Assembly: GCA_000761475.1 (NCBI GenBank)
Contig: JQNW01000002.1
Span: 1 to 64,000, forward strand
From: Chromohalobacter israelensis
GTDB taxonomy: Bacteria > Pseudomonadota > Gammaproteobacteria > Pseudomonadales > Halomonadaceae
DNA: 64,000 nucleotides
Reading direction: 5' to 3'
Shown: piece by piece, positions 8,261 through 16,639 of the stretch
Numbering within the stretch: position 1 is the stretch's first letter
Layout of the letters: every line of letters starts with the position of its first letter
Position numbers and translations under genes: made by a program
The notes under the pieces: generated by a model
The model's input: only the letters and a program-made list of their open reading frames with translations
Told to the model about the DNA's origin: nothing
Database searches by the model: none

Positions 8261-9391
8261 ATGTCCGCATTGAACATCCGTCACGTCGACAAGACGTTCG
8301 GTAGCACGCAAGTACTCAAGGATATTTCGCTGTCGATCGACTCCGGCGAGTTCCTGATTCTGGTCGGCCCCTCGGGATGCGGGAAGTCGACGCTGATGAA
8401 TGCCATCGCGGGGCTGGAACCGGTGACGTCCGGCGAAATCCAGATCGGCGGTGAAGACGTCACCTGGCATACGCCGGCCGAGCGTGACATCGCCATGGTG
8501 TTTCAGTCCTACGCCCTGTATCCGAGCATGAATGTGCGTCAGAACATCGCCTTCGGCCTGGAAATGCGCAAGATGCCCAAGGCCCAGCGCGAGGAGGCGG
8601 TCGCACGCGTGGCCGAGCTGCTGCAGATCACGCCACTGCTCGACCGCAAGCCGTCGCAACTCTCGGGCGGGCAGCGCCAGCGTGTCGCCATGGGGCGGGC
8701 CCTGGCGCGCGAACCGCAGATCTACCTGTTCGACGAGCCGCTCTCGAACCTGGATGCCAAGCTGCGTGTCGAGATGCGCACCGAAATCAAGAAGCTGCAT
8801 CAGCGTCTGGGCACGACCATCGTTTACGTGACCCACGACCAGATCGAGGCCATGACCCTGGCCGATCGCATTGCCGTGATGCGCGACGGCGAGATCCTGC
8901 AACTGGGGACGCCCGACGAAGTCTACAACGACCCCGTGGACATGTTCGTCGCGGGGTTCATGGGCTCGCCGTCGATGAACTTCATTCCCGTGACGCTGGT
9001 CAGCGGCGGCGACGGGTATGTGCTGCGCGTGCTCGATGGCGACGATCCCACAGGGGCGCCACTGGAGCTGCCCTGGCCGGCCGAGCGCGACGCACAGGCG
9101 CTGCAGGCGCGGGTCGGCGAGCGGCTGATTCTCGGACTGCGTCCCGAGCACTTCGTCGAAGACGAAACGCGCATGGAAACGTCGTTCGACGGGACGCGGC
9201 TCGAGGTGATGGCGACGGTGGTCGAGCCCACCGGCGCGGACATCCTGCTCCAGGCGACGCTGGGCGAGACCGAGGCCACCATGCGCCTGGGGCCCAAGAG
9301 TCGGGTGGCGGCCGGCGAGCGTGTCGCCCTGCGCGTCGACATGAGTCGGGCCGTGCTGTTCGAGGCGACGAGCCAGCGACGCGTGGCCTAG
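8261..9391 (+). CDS. gtsD: sugar ABC transporter ATP-binding protein (MalK/GtsD type)
   Basis: A 376-residue ATPase with Walker A GPSGCGKST at 36-44, signature LSGGQRQRVAMGRALAREP, Walker B YLFDEPLSNLDAKLR and switch His in VTHDQ. A C-terminal MalK-like TOBE/OB region of about 130 residues follows. Start ATG 8261 has AGAGGT just upstream; longer in-frame extensions overlap the permease and lack MalK similarity. It energises sugar import at the inner face of the membrane. It is the last gene of the operon. Confidence 0.92.
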   Translation: MSALNIRHVDKTFGSTQVLKDISLSIDSGEFLILVGPSGCGKSTLMNAIAGLEPVTSGEIQIGGEDVTWHTPAERDIAMVFQSYALYPSMNVRQNIAFGLEMRKMPKAQREEAVARVAELLQITPLLDRKPSQLSGGQRQRVAMGRALAREPQIYLFDEPLSNLDAKLRVEMRTEIKKLHQRLGTTIVYVTHDQIEAMTLADRIAVMRDGEILQLGTPDEVYNDPVDMFVAGFMGSPSMNFIPVTLVSGGDGYVLRVLDGDDPTGAPLELPWPAERDAQALQARVGERLILGLRPEHFVEDETRMETSFDGTRLEVMATVVEPTGADILLQATLGETEATMRLGPKSRVAAGERVALRVDMSRAVLFEATSQRRVA

Positions 9392-9505
9392 CGTCGCGAC
9401 GGCGGCGCGCCGGTGTCGGTTCGCCCGGCACCGGCGCGGCTTGCGCGCTTGCCTTGGGCGATGAGCGCTCGTTAGACTGCGCGCTCGCCGTTTCTGGAGT
9501 TCAAC

Positions 9506-10579
9506 ATGGCTGTCTGCCCGCACGAGTGGCTGCTTTATTGCCGTCCCGGCTTCGAAAAAGACCTGAGTGCCGAACTTGCCGACAAGACGGCCCACGCCGG
9601 GCAAGGTGGATATCCCATCGCGGCCCGGGATAGCGGCCACGTGCGCTTCGTGCTGGACCCCGAGACGCCGGCCAACGAGGTGCATCTCGCCTTGCCGCTC
9701 GAGGCCCTGGTGTTCGCGCGCCAATCGCTGGTCGCCTTTCCGCCGCTGGAAGCGCTTCCCCGTGACGACAGATTGTCCGCGATCGTCGATCTGGTCGTCG
9801 CCAGTGGCTGGTCATTCGAATCGATCTGGCAGGAAACCCCGGATACCAACGAAGAAAAGGCACTGGCCGGCTTGATGAAGGCGCTGCGCAAGCCGCTGGA
9901 AAGCACGCTCAGCAAACGTGGTGCCTTGCGTCGCAAGGCCGGCGGGCGGCGCCTGCACCTCTTCTGGACGGCAGGAGACCGGGTTCAGCTGGCGATGAGC
10001 TTTCCCGGTAACCGTGCCGAGCATCTCGGGGGGATACCGCGCCTGAAGTTTCCCCGTGAAGCGCCGAGTCGTTCGACACTCAAGCTCGAGGAGGCCTGGC
10101 ACGTCTTCGTGCCGCGCGAAGCGTGGCCGACGCGGCTCAGCGACAGCATGCAGGCCGCCGATCTGGGAGCCGCGCCGGGCGGCTGGACGTATCAGCTCGT
10201 GCGCAAGGGCATGTACGTCTACGCCATCGACAACGGCCCCATGGATGACGTGCTCATGGCCAGCGGCCAGGTCGAGCATCTGCGCGAGGACGGGTTCGTC
10301 TGGCAACCGCCGATGCGGCTCGATTGGCTGGTATGCGATATCGTCGACAAGCCCATGCGTGTCATCGACATGGTCGAGCGCTGGCTCGTCGCGCCGTGGT
10401 GCCACGAGGCGATCTTCAACCTCAAGCTGCCGATGAAAAAGCGCTGGGACGAGGTCTCGCGCTGTCTCGAACGGCTCGCCTCGTCCCTGGACCAGGCGGG
10501 GATTCGTGCGCGGATACGCTGCCGGCATCTTTATCACGATCGCGAGGAAGTCACCGTTCACGTGTGCCTGCTCGATTGA
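9506..10579 (+). CDS. rlmM: 23S rRNA 2'-O-ribose cytidine-2498 methyltransferase RlmM
   Basis: A 357-residue enzyme matching RlmM (YgdE), which methylates the ribose of C2498 in 23S rRNA using S-adenosylmethionine. An N-terminal THUMP-like region precedes an FtsJ-type Rossmann domain with the SAM motif AADLGAAPGGWTYQL. Further family signatures are DWLVCDIVDKP and FNLKLPMKKRW, which carry the catalytic Asp and Lys. The length is normal. It is apparently monocistronic or transcribed with tusA 59 bases downstream. Confidence 0.94.
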   Translation: MAVCPHEWLLYCRPGFEKDLSAELADKTAHAGQGGYPIAARDSGHVRFVLDPETPANEVHLALPLEALVFARQSLVAFPPLEALPRDDRLSAIVDLVVASGWSFESIWQETPDTNEEKALAGLMKALRKPLESTLSKRGALRRKAGGRRLHLFWTAGDRVQLAMSFPGNRAEHLGGIPRLKFPREAPSRSTLKLEEAWHVFVPREAWPTRLSDSMQAADLGAAPGGWTYQLVRKGMYVYAIDNGPMDDVLMASGQVEHLREDGFVWQPPMRLDWLVCDIVDKPMRVIDMVERWLVAPWCHEAIFNLKLPMKKRWDEVSRCLERLASSLDQAGIRARIRCRHLYHDREEVTVHVCLLD

Positions 10580-10638
10580 GCTGGCCGCAGCGATGGCGCA
10601 TCATCAGCCTATGAATCCCCACTGAGGTAACGCCTTCC

Positions 10639-10890
10639 ATGTCCGATTCCGATACGACATTGCCCGCGTCGGATGCCGAACTCGACACCTCCGGCCTGTA
10701 CTGCCCCGAGCCGATCATGATGATGCACAACCAGGTGCGCGACATGACCGCCGGCCAGATCCTGACCGTCATCGCCACGGATCCGGCCACGACCCGCGAC
10801 GTGCCCAAGTTCTGCACGTTCCTGGGGCACGAACTCATCGCGCAGTCGCACGACGACGAGCGCTATCGTTATGTCATCCGCCTGGCCTGA
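10639..10890 (+). CDS. tusA: TusA-family sulfurtransferase
   Basis: An 83-residue small protein with the CPxP signature in LDTSGLYCPEPIMMM; Cys22 is the persulfide carrier. TusA accepts sulfur from IscS and passes it to TusBCD for 2-thiouridine in tRNA wobble positions. The rest of the fold (GQILTVIATDPATTRDVPKFC) is conserved. The GGTAACGCC upstream region offers only a weak ribosome site. It ends five bases before the convergent gene. Confidence 0.93.
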   Translation: MSDSDTTLPASDAELDTSGLYCPEPIMMMHNQVRDMTAGQILTVIATDPATTRDVPKFCTFLGHELIAQSHDDERYRYVIRLA

Positions 10891-10895
10891 CGCCC

Positions 10896-11591
10896 TTACG
10901 ACGAGGGCGTCATCATCATCGCCAGGGCCTCCAGCGTGGCGGGGTCCTCCCGCTTGATCTGGCTGGCGATGTGGCGCTGAAAGAAGTAGACCGTCTTGTG
11001 CCGGCTGTGCCCGGGATACAGACAGGCGTCGCCGGCGACGATCGGCGTCTGGTCGACACGAGTTTCGTCGATCAGCAACGCTTCCACGCTGCCGTCATTG
11101 TATAACCGCCATCCGAAGACCTGCTTGAGCTGCCAGAGGTGACTGCCGCTGTCCAGGCACAGGGCGTGCGTGCCCTGCGTGTCGGGCAGTTGCTGAATCA
11201 GTGTCGGTGCCTGCGTCTCTTCGTAGTCGAAATAGGCCGCGGCATGTTCCAGTTCGTAGACTTTATGCTCGGGCGGGGTATGGAAGATGTCGTCGGTCTC
11301 GGGGTCCCGATAACCGAAGAAGTGACCGTGGTCGGGGCTGTCCAGCTCGTGGCAGGCAGTCAGCGACTCCATCCACGGCACCATACCCACCACTTCGCCG
11401 CTTTCACGCAGCCCCCAGGCCAGCAGGGGCATGGCATACAAAGTGTCCGGATCCGAAGCCAGGTGATACAGCATCTCCAGGCCGTCCAGCTCGGGAGCCA
11501 GGCGCACGATACGGCGTTGCGCCTGGCGCCGCTGCCTCATGGTATCCAGGTCGATGACCTGAGCGGTGCGTGGGGACGAGACGATGCCCAT
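10896..11591 (-). CDS. hypothetical protein, probably lineage-restricted
   Basis: A 231-residue soluble protein that I do not recognise as a characterised family. Codon use and composition match the genome, and GGAGG stands before the ATG. There is no signal peptide or membrane segment. It is rich in aromatic and acidic residues, with a central block PDHGHFFGYRDPETDD and a C-terminal PGHSRHKTVYFFQRHIAS. It is convergent with tusA. No function is assigned. Confidence 0.8.
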   Translation of the reverse strand: MGIVSSPRTAQVIDLDTMRQRRQAQRRIVRLAPELDGLEMLYHLASDPDTLYAMPLLAWGLRESGEVVGMVPWMESLTACHELDSPDHGHFFGYRDPETDDIFHTPPEHKVYELEHAAAYFDYEETQAPTLIQQLPDTQGTHALCLDSGSHLWQLKQVFGWRLYNDGSVEALLIDETRVDQTPIVAGDACLYPGHSRHKTVYFFQRHIASQIKREDPATLEALAMMMTPSS

Positions 11592-11697
11592 GGCAACCTC
11601 CTTGCGCAGCAGTAGTAGGCCAAGACCTCAGTTCACTATTAGCACAGGGCGGCGTGGAAAGTTAAGCATTGTCGTGCACGTTTTATGGCACGTTAAT

Positions 11698-11733
11698 GCC
11701 CCGCCACGCTCGGCGGACCGAACGGGGCGGGGC
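11698..11733 (-). terminator. hairpin after TRAP permease gene
   Basis: GCCCCGCC (11698-11705) pairs with GGCGGGGC (11726-11733), with inner pairs CGCTCGG/CCGAAC. It lies 23 bases past the permease stop. There is no strong T run on the minus strand, so termination is inferred. Confidence 0.5.
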
Positions 11734-11755
11734 ACAGCGGACGGCGAGCGCCGTG

Positions 11756-13933
11756 TCAGTGGGAGGTGGCGGGCCGCGAGCCGTTGCGACCGCGCTGCAT
11801 GGCGAACAGGCCGATGCCGATGAGCAGACCGATCACATCGGTGTAGATGCCGCCGTAGATCATGCACAGCGCACCGATCAGCATCACCAGGCGTTGCCAG
11901 GCCTTGACCGGGCCGAAGAACCACGCCTGCACGGTGGCCGACAGCAGCACGATGCCGAGTGTCGCGGTGACGCCGACGCGCAGGATCTGCAGCCAGGAGC
12001 CTTCCATCAGCATCGCCGGACTGTAGAAGAACATGAAGGGCACGATGAAGGCCGCCAGGCCGATCTTGAACGAGGCCACCGAGGTGCCCATGGCGTTGTC
12101 GCCCGAGATACCCGCCGCCGCGTAGGAGGCCAGCGCCACCGGTGGCGTGATGGCCGAGACGACCGCGAAATAGAACACGAAGAAGTGGGCGACCAGCGGC
12201 TGGATGCCGATATCGATCAACCCGGGCGCCACCACCGAGGCCGCGACGGCGTAGGCGGCGGTGGTCGGCATCCCCATGCCCAGCAGAATGCTGATGCACA
12301 TGGCGAAGAACAGCGCCAGCAACTGGCTGACACCGGCCAGCCCCAGCAGCAGCGAGGAGAACCGTGCTCCGACCCCGGTCAGCGCGATCACGCCGACGAT
12401 CAGCCCCGCACAGGCGCAGACGGCGATGATCTGGATCGACATCGTGCCGGCGAGCTGCAGGGCCTTGAGGATGGCGCGGATGCCCATCTTGTTAGGCGAG
12501 ACCCAGCTCACCACGGCGGCGGAGGCGGTGGCCAGCGTTCCCGCGCGAATCACCGAGTAGCCCATGAACAGTGCCACGATCAGAATGATGATGGGCGCGA
12601 ACAAGTAGGCCTGCTTGACCAGCCTGGAGAAGCGCGGGATCTCGTCCTTGCGCATGCCGCGCATGCCCTTGCGTGCCGCTTCGAAGTCGACCATGAAGTA
12701 GACCGACGCGAAATACAGGATGGCCGGTATCAGGGCGGCGATGGCGATCTCGGTGTACGGGATGCCGGTGATCTCCGCCATGATGAAGGCGCCGGCCCCC
12801 ATGATCGGTGGCATGATCTGGCCGCCCGTCGAGGCGGCGGCCTCGATGGCGCCGGCACTGCGTGCGGGGTAGCCCACCTTCTTCATCAGCGGGATGGTGA
12901 GCGAGCCGGTGGACACGACGTTACCGGCACTGGTGCCGTTGATCATGCCCATCAGGCCCGAGGCGAAGATCGAGACCTTGGCCGGGCCACCGCGCGCGCG
13001 TCCGGCGGCGGCGAAGGCGAAATTGATGAAGTAGTCGCCGACCTTCGACGCCTGAAGGAATGCCGCGAAGATGATGAACAGGATGATGTAGGTCGAGGAC
13101 ACGGCGGTCGTCGGCCCCAGCACCCCGGCATCGGTATAGACCTGGCTGAAGAAGCGGCCCACCGAGAGCCCCGGATAGCCGAGAAAACCCGGCAGCCAGG
13201 GGCCGGCGAACACATAGGTCAAGAACAGCGCGGCGATGATCACCAGCGCGAGACCGGCGACCCGCCGCGTGAGTTCGAGGATCAGCGCGGCGCCGGCGAT
13301 GGCGGCGTAGGAAATTCCCATCGGCGCGAAGGTGGTGCCGGTGGCGGCGCGCAGCGGGCTGTTGAACATCACCAGCAGATAACCGGCGCTGGCCAGCGCG
13401 CATACCATCAGCACCAGATCGGCCGGCGAGAGGCGGTGCTGGTACTGCCGGTCGCTCCATGACAGGAGAATGGCGGCCGCCGTGGTCAGCATCAGCGGAT
13501 AGCCGAAATGGAAAGCTTCGATATTCGGTTCGATACGCATCGCGCCCTGACTCATGGCCTGCTGCATCAGGACGACCTGCACCAGCGCGTACAGGGCGGG
13601 GAGCAACAGTGCATACCCCAGGGCCGCCATCCAGCGTGGCGAGCGCGGCTTGCCTTCCTCGACGAAGCGGGTGCCCGCGTAGAGGCCGTAGCCGAGAATC
13701 AAGGCCCCGCAGATGTGGATGATGCGAAACGACCACGTTTCCAGCGGGTAGACGTTGAGGGATATCAGGTGAAAGCTCGAGTACGCGATGGCGAGAATGC
13801 CGAACAGCCACCACTGCCAGCCGGTATACGCACGGCGGTTGGGTTCGCCGGCATTGTCATCGGCGCCCTCGGCGATGGCGTCGATAGCGGTCTCGTCACG
13901 GTCGTCGGGACGAGAGTGGGAATTCTGGGACAT
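11756..13933 (-). CDS. TRAP transporter permease, fused 4TM/12TM subunits
   Basis: A 725-residue polytopic protein. The N-terminal helices correspond to the small DctQ-like subunit and the remainder to the large DctM-like subunit, the fused form typical of TAXI-type TRAP systems. The family block FASGLMGMINGTSAGNVVST is present. Start ATG 13933 is preferred because AGGG lies eight bases upstream; ATG 13939 is close. It lies 75 bases after the TAXI binding-protein gene and should import an organic acid using a sodium gradient. The substrate is unknown. Confidence 0.92.
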   Translation of the reverse strand: MSQNSHSRPDDRDETAIDAIAEGADDNAGEPNRRAYTGWQWWLFGILAIAYSSFHLISLNVYPLETWSFRIIHICGALILGYGLYAGTRFVEEGKPRSPRWMAALGYALLLPALYALVQVVLMQQAMSQGAMRIEPNIEAFHFGYPLMLTTAAAILLSWSDRQYQHRLSPADLVLMVCALASAGYLLVMFNSPLRAATGTTFAPMGISYAAIAGAALILELTRRVAGLALVIIAALFLTYVFAGPWLPGFLGYPGLSVGRFFSQVYTDAGVLGPTTAVSSTYIILFIIFAAFLQASKVGDYFINFAFAAAGRARGGPAKVSIFASGLMGMINGTSAGNVVSTGSLTIPLMKKVGYPARSAGAIEAAASTGGQIMPPIMGAGAFIMAEITGIPYTEIAIAALIPAILYFASVYFMVDFEAARKGMRGMRKDEIPRFSRLVKQAYLFAPIIILIVALFMGYSVIRAGTLATASAAVVSWVSPNKMGIRAILKALQLAGTMSIQIIAVCACAGLIVGVIALTGVGARFSSLLLGLAGVSQLLALFFAMCISILLGMGMPTTAAYAVAASVVAPGLIDIGIQPLVAHFFVFYFAVVSAITPPVALASYAAAGISGDNAMGTSVASFKIGLAAFIVPFMFFYSPAMLMEGSWLQILRVGVTATLGIVLLSATVQAWFFGPVKAWQRLVMLIGALCMIYGGIYTDVIGLLIGIGLFAMQRGRNGSRPATSH

Positions 13934-14008
13934 GGGCATCACCCTAGGAACGGCAACGAACGACGTACCCCATGCCGCACGGGCATGGGGCATTGAAGAA
14001 ACACGCGA

Positions 14009-14989
14009 TCAGTCGAGTTTCAGGTCTTCCGGGATGTCGTAGCCGTTCTCTTCGTACCAACGCACGGCGCCCGGATGGAACGGCAGCACGGTGTTGTACT
14101 TGAGGTTCTCGGGCACGCTGAACTCGGCGCTGCGGTGAATGTCACGCATCCGGTCGTTGTTCTCCATGCTCAGCTTGGTGATCTCGTAGACGAAGTCTTC
14201 GGGGAGGTCACAGCCGGCGATGGTGAAGTTCCACATGGACACTGCGCGCGCATCTTCCTCGAGCGTCTGGTAAGTGCTGGCCGGAATCTGGAACGGCGAG
14301 ACCGGGAAGGCATCGAGGACTTTCTGCTGCTCTTCTTCGGTGAACTCGATGATGTTGACATCGGTCTGCACCTCGAGCTGGCTCACGGCGGGAATCGGAA
14401 TCCCGGCGGCGAACGCGATGACGTCGATCAGCCCGTCCTGGAGCTGTCCGCCCAGGTCGCTCCAGCCACCGTTGCGGCGTTCGAAATCCACGCCGAGCTC
14501 TTCGAGGATGGCCGGGAAGTACGTATCGGACGTCGAGGCCGCTGGCCCGAAGCCGATGCTGGCGCCGTCCGGAATATCGGAGATCGACTCGATGCCGCTA
14601 TCGGCCAGGGTGGTGATGGAGAACGGTGTCTCGTACATCGGGAACAGCGCACAGACGTTGTCCATCTTCACGCCGGGTGCCAGCGGGCTCTCGCCGGCCA
14701 GGGCCTCGGCGGCCGGACCCATGGTGGTGAGGCCGAGGGCCAGCTCACCGGTATGCACCAGCGCCAGGTTCTGGTTGGGGCCGCCGGTGACTTCGCCGCC
14801 GCCGGAAACGCCCAGCTCGTCGGCGATCAAGTTGGCCCAGCCGGAACCGTAGACGAAGTAGGTCCCGCCCTGACTGGCCGTGCCCACGGTGAAGTTGTCC
14901 GGCCAATCCTCGCGATCGGCTTGCGCCGCGGTGGCGAGGCACATGGCCCCGGCGAGGGTGGCGGTCAAGGCTTGTGTCTTGAAAGACAT
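14009..14989 (-). CDS. TAXI-family TRAP substrate-binding protein
   Basis: A 326-residue periplasmic protein with a signal peptide ending near TAAQA. The mature region FTVGTASQGGTYFVYGSGWA is the N-terminal signature of TAXI (TRAP-associated extracytoplasmic immunogenic) proteins, and GASIGFGPAASTSD is the second ligand-binding block. Start ATG 14989 precedes the signal peptide directly; upstream in-frame codons would add a non-signal leader. It is the first gene of the TRAP operon and is preceded by a sigma-54 promoter. It captures the ligand for the fused permease. Confidence 0.92.
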   Translation of the reverse strand: MSFKTQALTATLAGAMCLATAAQADREDWPDNFTVGTASQGGTYFVYGSGWANLIADELGVSGGGEVTGGPNQNLALVHTGELALGLTTMGPAAEALAGESPLAPGVKMDNVCALFPMYETPFSITTLADSGIESISDIPDGASIGFGPAASTSDTYFPAILEELGVDFERRNGGWSDLGGQLQDGLIDVIAFAAGIPIPAVSQLEVQTDVNIIEFTEEEQQKVLDAFPVSPFQIPASTYQTLEEDARAVSMWNFTIAGCDLPEDFVYEITKLSMENNDRMRDIHRSAEFSVPENLKYNTVLPFHPGAVRWYEENGYDIPEDLKLD

Positions 14990-15034
14990 GGCGAATGCTC
15001 CCGATTTCGGTTGTGGTTGTTGCGTATTCCCGTT

Positions 15035-15058
15035 CGAGTCCCCGAAGGGCGGGACTCG
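15035..15058 (-). other. hairpin in the TAXI gene 5' leader
   Basis: CGAGTCCC (15035-15042) pairs perfectly with GGGACTCG (15051-15058) around an 8-base loop, inside the transcript expected from the sigma-54 promoter. It has no T run. It may stabilise the mRNA or attenuate it. Confidence 0.55.
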
Positions 15059-15077
15059 TGAAATACGCCCTATAGGT

Positions 15078-15094
15078 GGCAACCGCCATTCCAT
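15078..15094 (-). promoter_or_regulatory. sigma-54 (RpoN) promoter of the TAXI-TRAP operon
   Basis: On the minus strand the sequence reads TGGAATGGCGGTTGCC. GG and GC are separated by exactly ten bases, and TGG and TTGC match the -24/-12 consensus. Transcription would start about 80 bases before the TAXI ATG. The DctB/DctD-type genes next to it encode a sigma-54 activator, which supports the call. Confidence 0.8.
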
Positions 15095-15203
15095 CTTTCT
15101 CTTAGTCTTTCATTTTCAATCAGTTACGATTCTTTCATTCGACGAAAGTGGAAGAGGGAGCATGCCGATATGGCTGGAAGTTCGCACAACCTGGCCTGAA
15201 CCC

Positions 15204-15221
15204 TGTGCGGATTTCCGCACA
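15204..15221. promoter_or_regulatory. activator-binding dyad upstream of sigma-54 promoter
   Basis: TGTGCGGA-TT-TCCGCACA is a perfect 18-bp palindrome about 112 bases upstream of the -24 element, the usual distance for an enhancer-binding protein. A related half site TTCGCACAAC lies at 15181-15190, suggesting tandem sites. I infer binding by the DctD-like regulator encoded immediately alongside. Confidence 0.75.
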
Positions 15222-15253
15222 ACGCGTCGACGCCCATCGAGGGCGAGGGCCGG

Positions 15254-16639
15254 TCATTCCGTTTCCGCGATATGGCGATAGTCGTCGGCCTTCAGTCCAT
15301 GCTTCTTGAGCTTGTCGTACAGCGTCTTGCGCGGCACGCCGAGTCGCTCGCAGATATCCGGCACGCACCCCTGATAGCGCACCAGGGCATGGTTGATCAC
15401 GCTCTTTTCGAACAGCTCCACCTGCTGCGCCAGGGGCAGCTCGCCGCTGTCCTTCTGCGCGCCCTGGAGCAGGGTCTCGAGTCGGTAATCGCAGGTGGCG
15501 CCCAGCAGCACATAGCGCTCGGCCACGTTGCGCAATTCGCGCACGTTGCCCGGCCAGTCGTGAGCGAGCAGGGCGGAGATCCCATGACCATCGAGCGGCG
15601 GGGCTTCCAGTCCGCTGCGGCTGGCGGAGACCGCGATGAAGTGCTGGAACAGCAGCGGAATATCCTCACGACGCTCGCGCAGCGAGGGAATCGGCAGGGT
15701 CACGACGTTGAGACGATAGTACAGGTCCTCCCGGAACCCGCCGGTGTCGGCGGCCGCCTTGAGATCCGTCTTGGTCGCGGCGATGACCCGGATGTCGAGC
15801 GGGATCAGGGTGTTGGAGCCCAGGCGTTCCACGGCGCGTTCCTGCAGCACGCGCAGCAGCTTGACCTGAAGCGACAGCGGCATCGACTCGATCTCGTCGA
15901 GGAAGACGGTCCCGCCGTTGGCGTGTTCGAACTTCCCCACGCGGCGTTCCACGGCCCCGGTGAAGGCCCCCTTTTCATGGCCGAAGAGTTCCGACTCGAT
16001 CGTGCTTTCCGGCACCGCGCCGCAATTGATGGCGACGAACGGCTTGCCGCCGCGGGCGCTGCGCTCGTGAATCGCCCGTGCCACCAGATCCTTGCCCGTA
16101 CCGGTCTCGCCGAAGAGCAGCACGTCGGTCTCGACCTGGCTGATGCGCTGGACCATCGAGGCCAGTTGCTGAATGGCCGGCGTCCGGCCGACCAGGCGAG
16201 GCCCCGGGGTGGACTGCTGCGCCTCGAGTTCGGCCTTCAGATGCCGGTTCTCCAGGCTCAAGCGGCGTTTTTCGATGCCCCGCCGCACCACCTCCACCAG
16301 CCGCTCCCCGGCGAAGGGCTTCTCGAGGAAATCCCAGGCGCCATCGCGCATGGCTTCCACGGCCGTGGAAATGTCGCCGTGGCCGGTGATCAGTACCACG
16401 GGCAGGTCGGGATCGCGCTGACGAATCTCGCGCAGCAGGGCCATGCCGTCTATGCCGGGCATGCGGATGTCGCTGACCAGCACACCGGGGAAATCCGCCC
16501 GCAGGGCACTCAGCGCCGCCTCGGCGCTTTCGTAGACCTCGGGTACGTAGCCCGCCAGTTCGAGGGTCTGGCTGGCGGTAATGCGCAAGTGAGCTTCATC
16601 GTCGACGAGCATCACGGGCGTAGCAGCAGGGTCATGCAT
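15254..16639 (-). CDS. dctD: DctD-like sigma-54 response regulator
   Basis: A 461-residue NtrC-class activator. The receiver domain has Asp57 in [12 protein letters not shown]. The AAA+ domain has Walker A GETGTGKD, the sigma-54 contact loop GAFTGA and Walker [12 protein letters not shown]. The C-terminal Fis-type helix-turn-helix is [22 protein letters not shown] 16639 overlaps the kinase stop by eight bases. Together with the kinase it should activate the TAXI-TRAP promoter in response to an external acid. The symbol rests on domain architecture; the true ligand may differ from C4-dicarboxylates. Confidence 0.88.
   Translation of the reverse strand: MHDPAATPVMLVDDEAHLRITASQTLELAGYVPEVYESAEAALSALRADFPGVLVSDIRMPGIDGMALLREIRQRDPDLPVVLITGHGDISTAVEAMRDGAWDFLEKPFAGERLVEVVRRGIEKRRLSLENRHLKAELEAQQSTPGPRLVGRTPAIQQLASMVQRISQVETDVLLFGETGTGKDLVARAIHERSARGGKPFVAINCGAVPESTIESELFGHEKGAFTGAVERRVGKFEHANGGTVFLDEIESMPLSLQVKLLRVLQERAVERLGSNTLIPLDIRVIAATKTDLKAAADTGGFREDLYYRLNVVTLPIPSLRERREDIPLLFQHFIAVSASRSGLEAPPLDGHGISALLAHDWPGNVRELRNVAERYVLLGATCDYRLETLLQGAQKDSGELPLAQQVELFEKSVINHALVRYQGCVPDICERLGVPRKTLYDKLKKHGLKADDYRHIAETE

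Noticed and set aside
11669-13462. 597-codon open frame on the plus strand opposite the TRAP permease
   Set aside because: Arg/His/Asp-rich shadow with no domain; the minus-strand permease explains the region.
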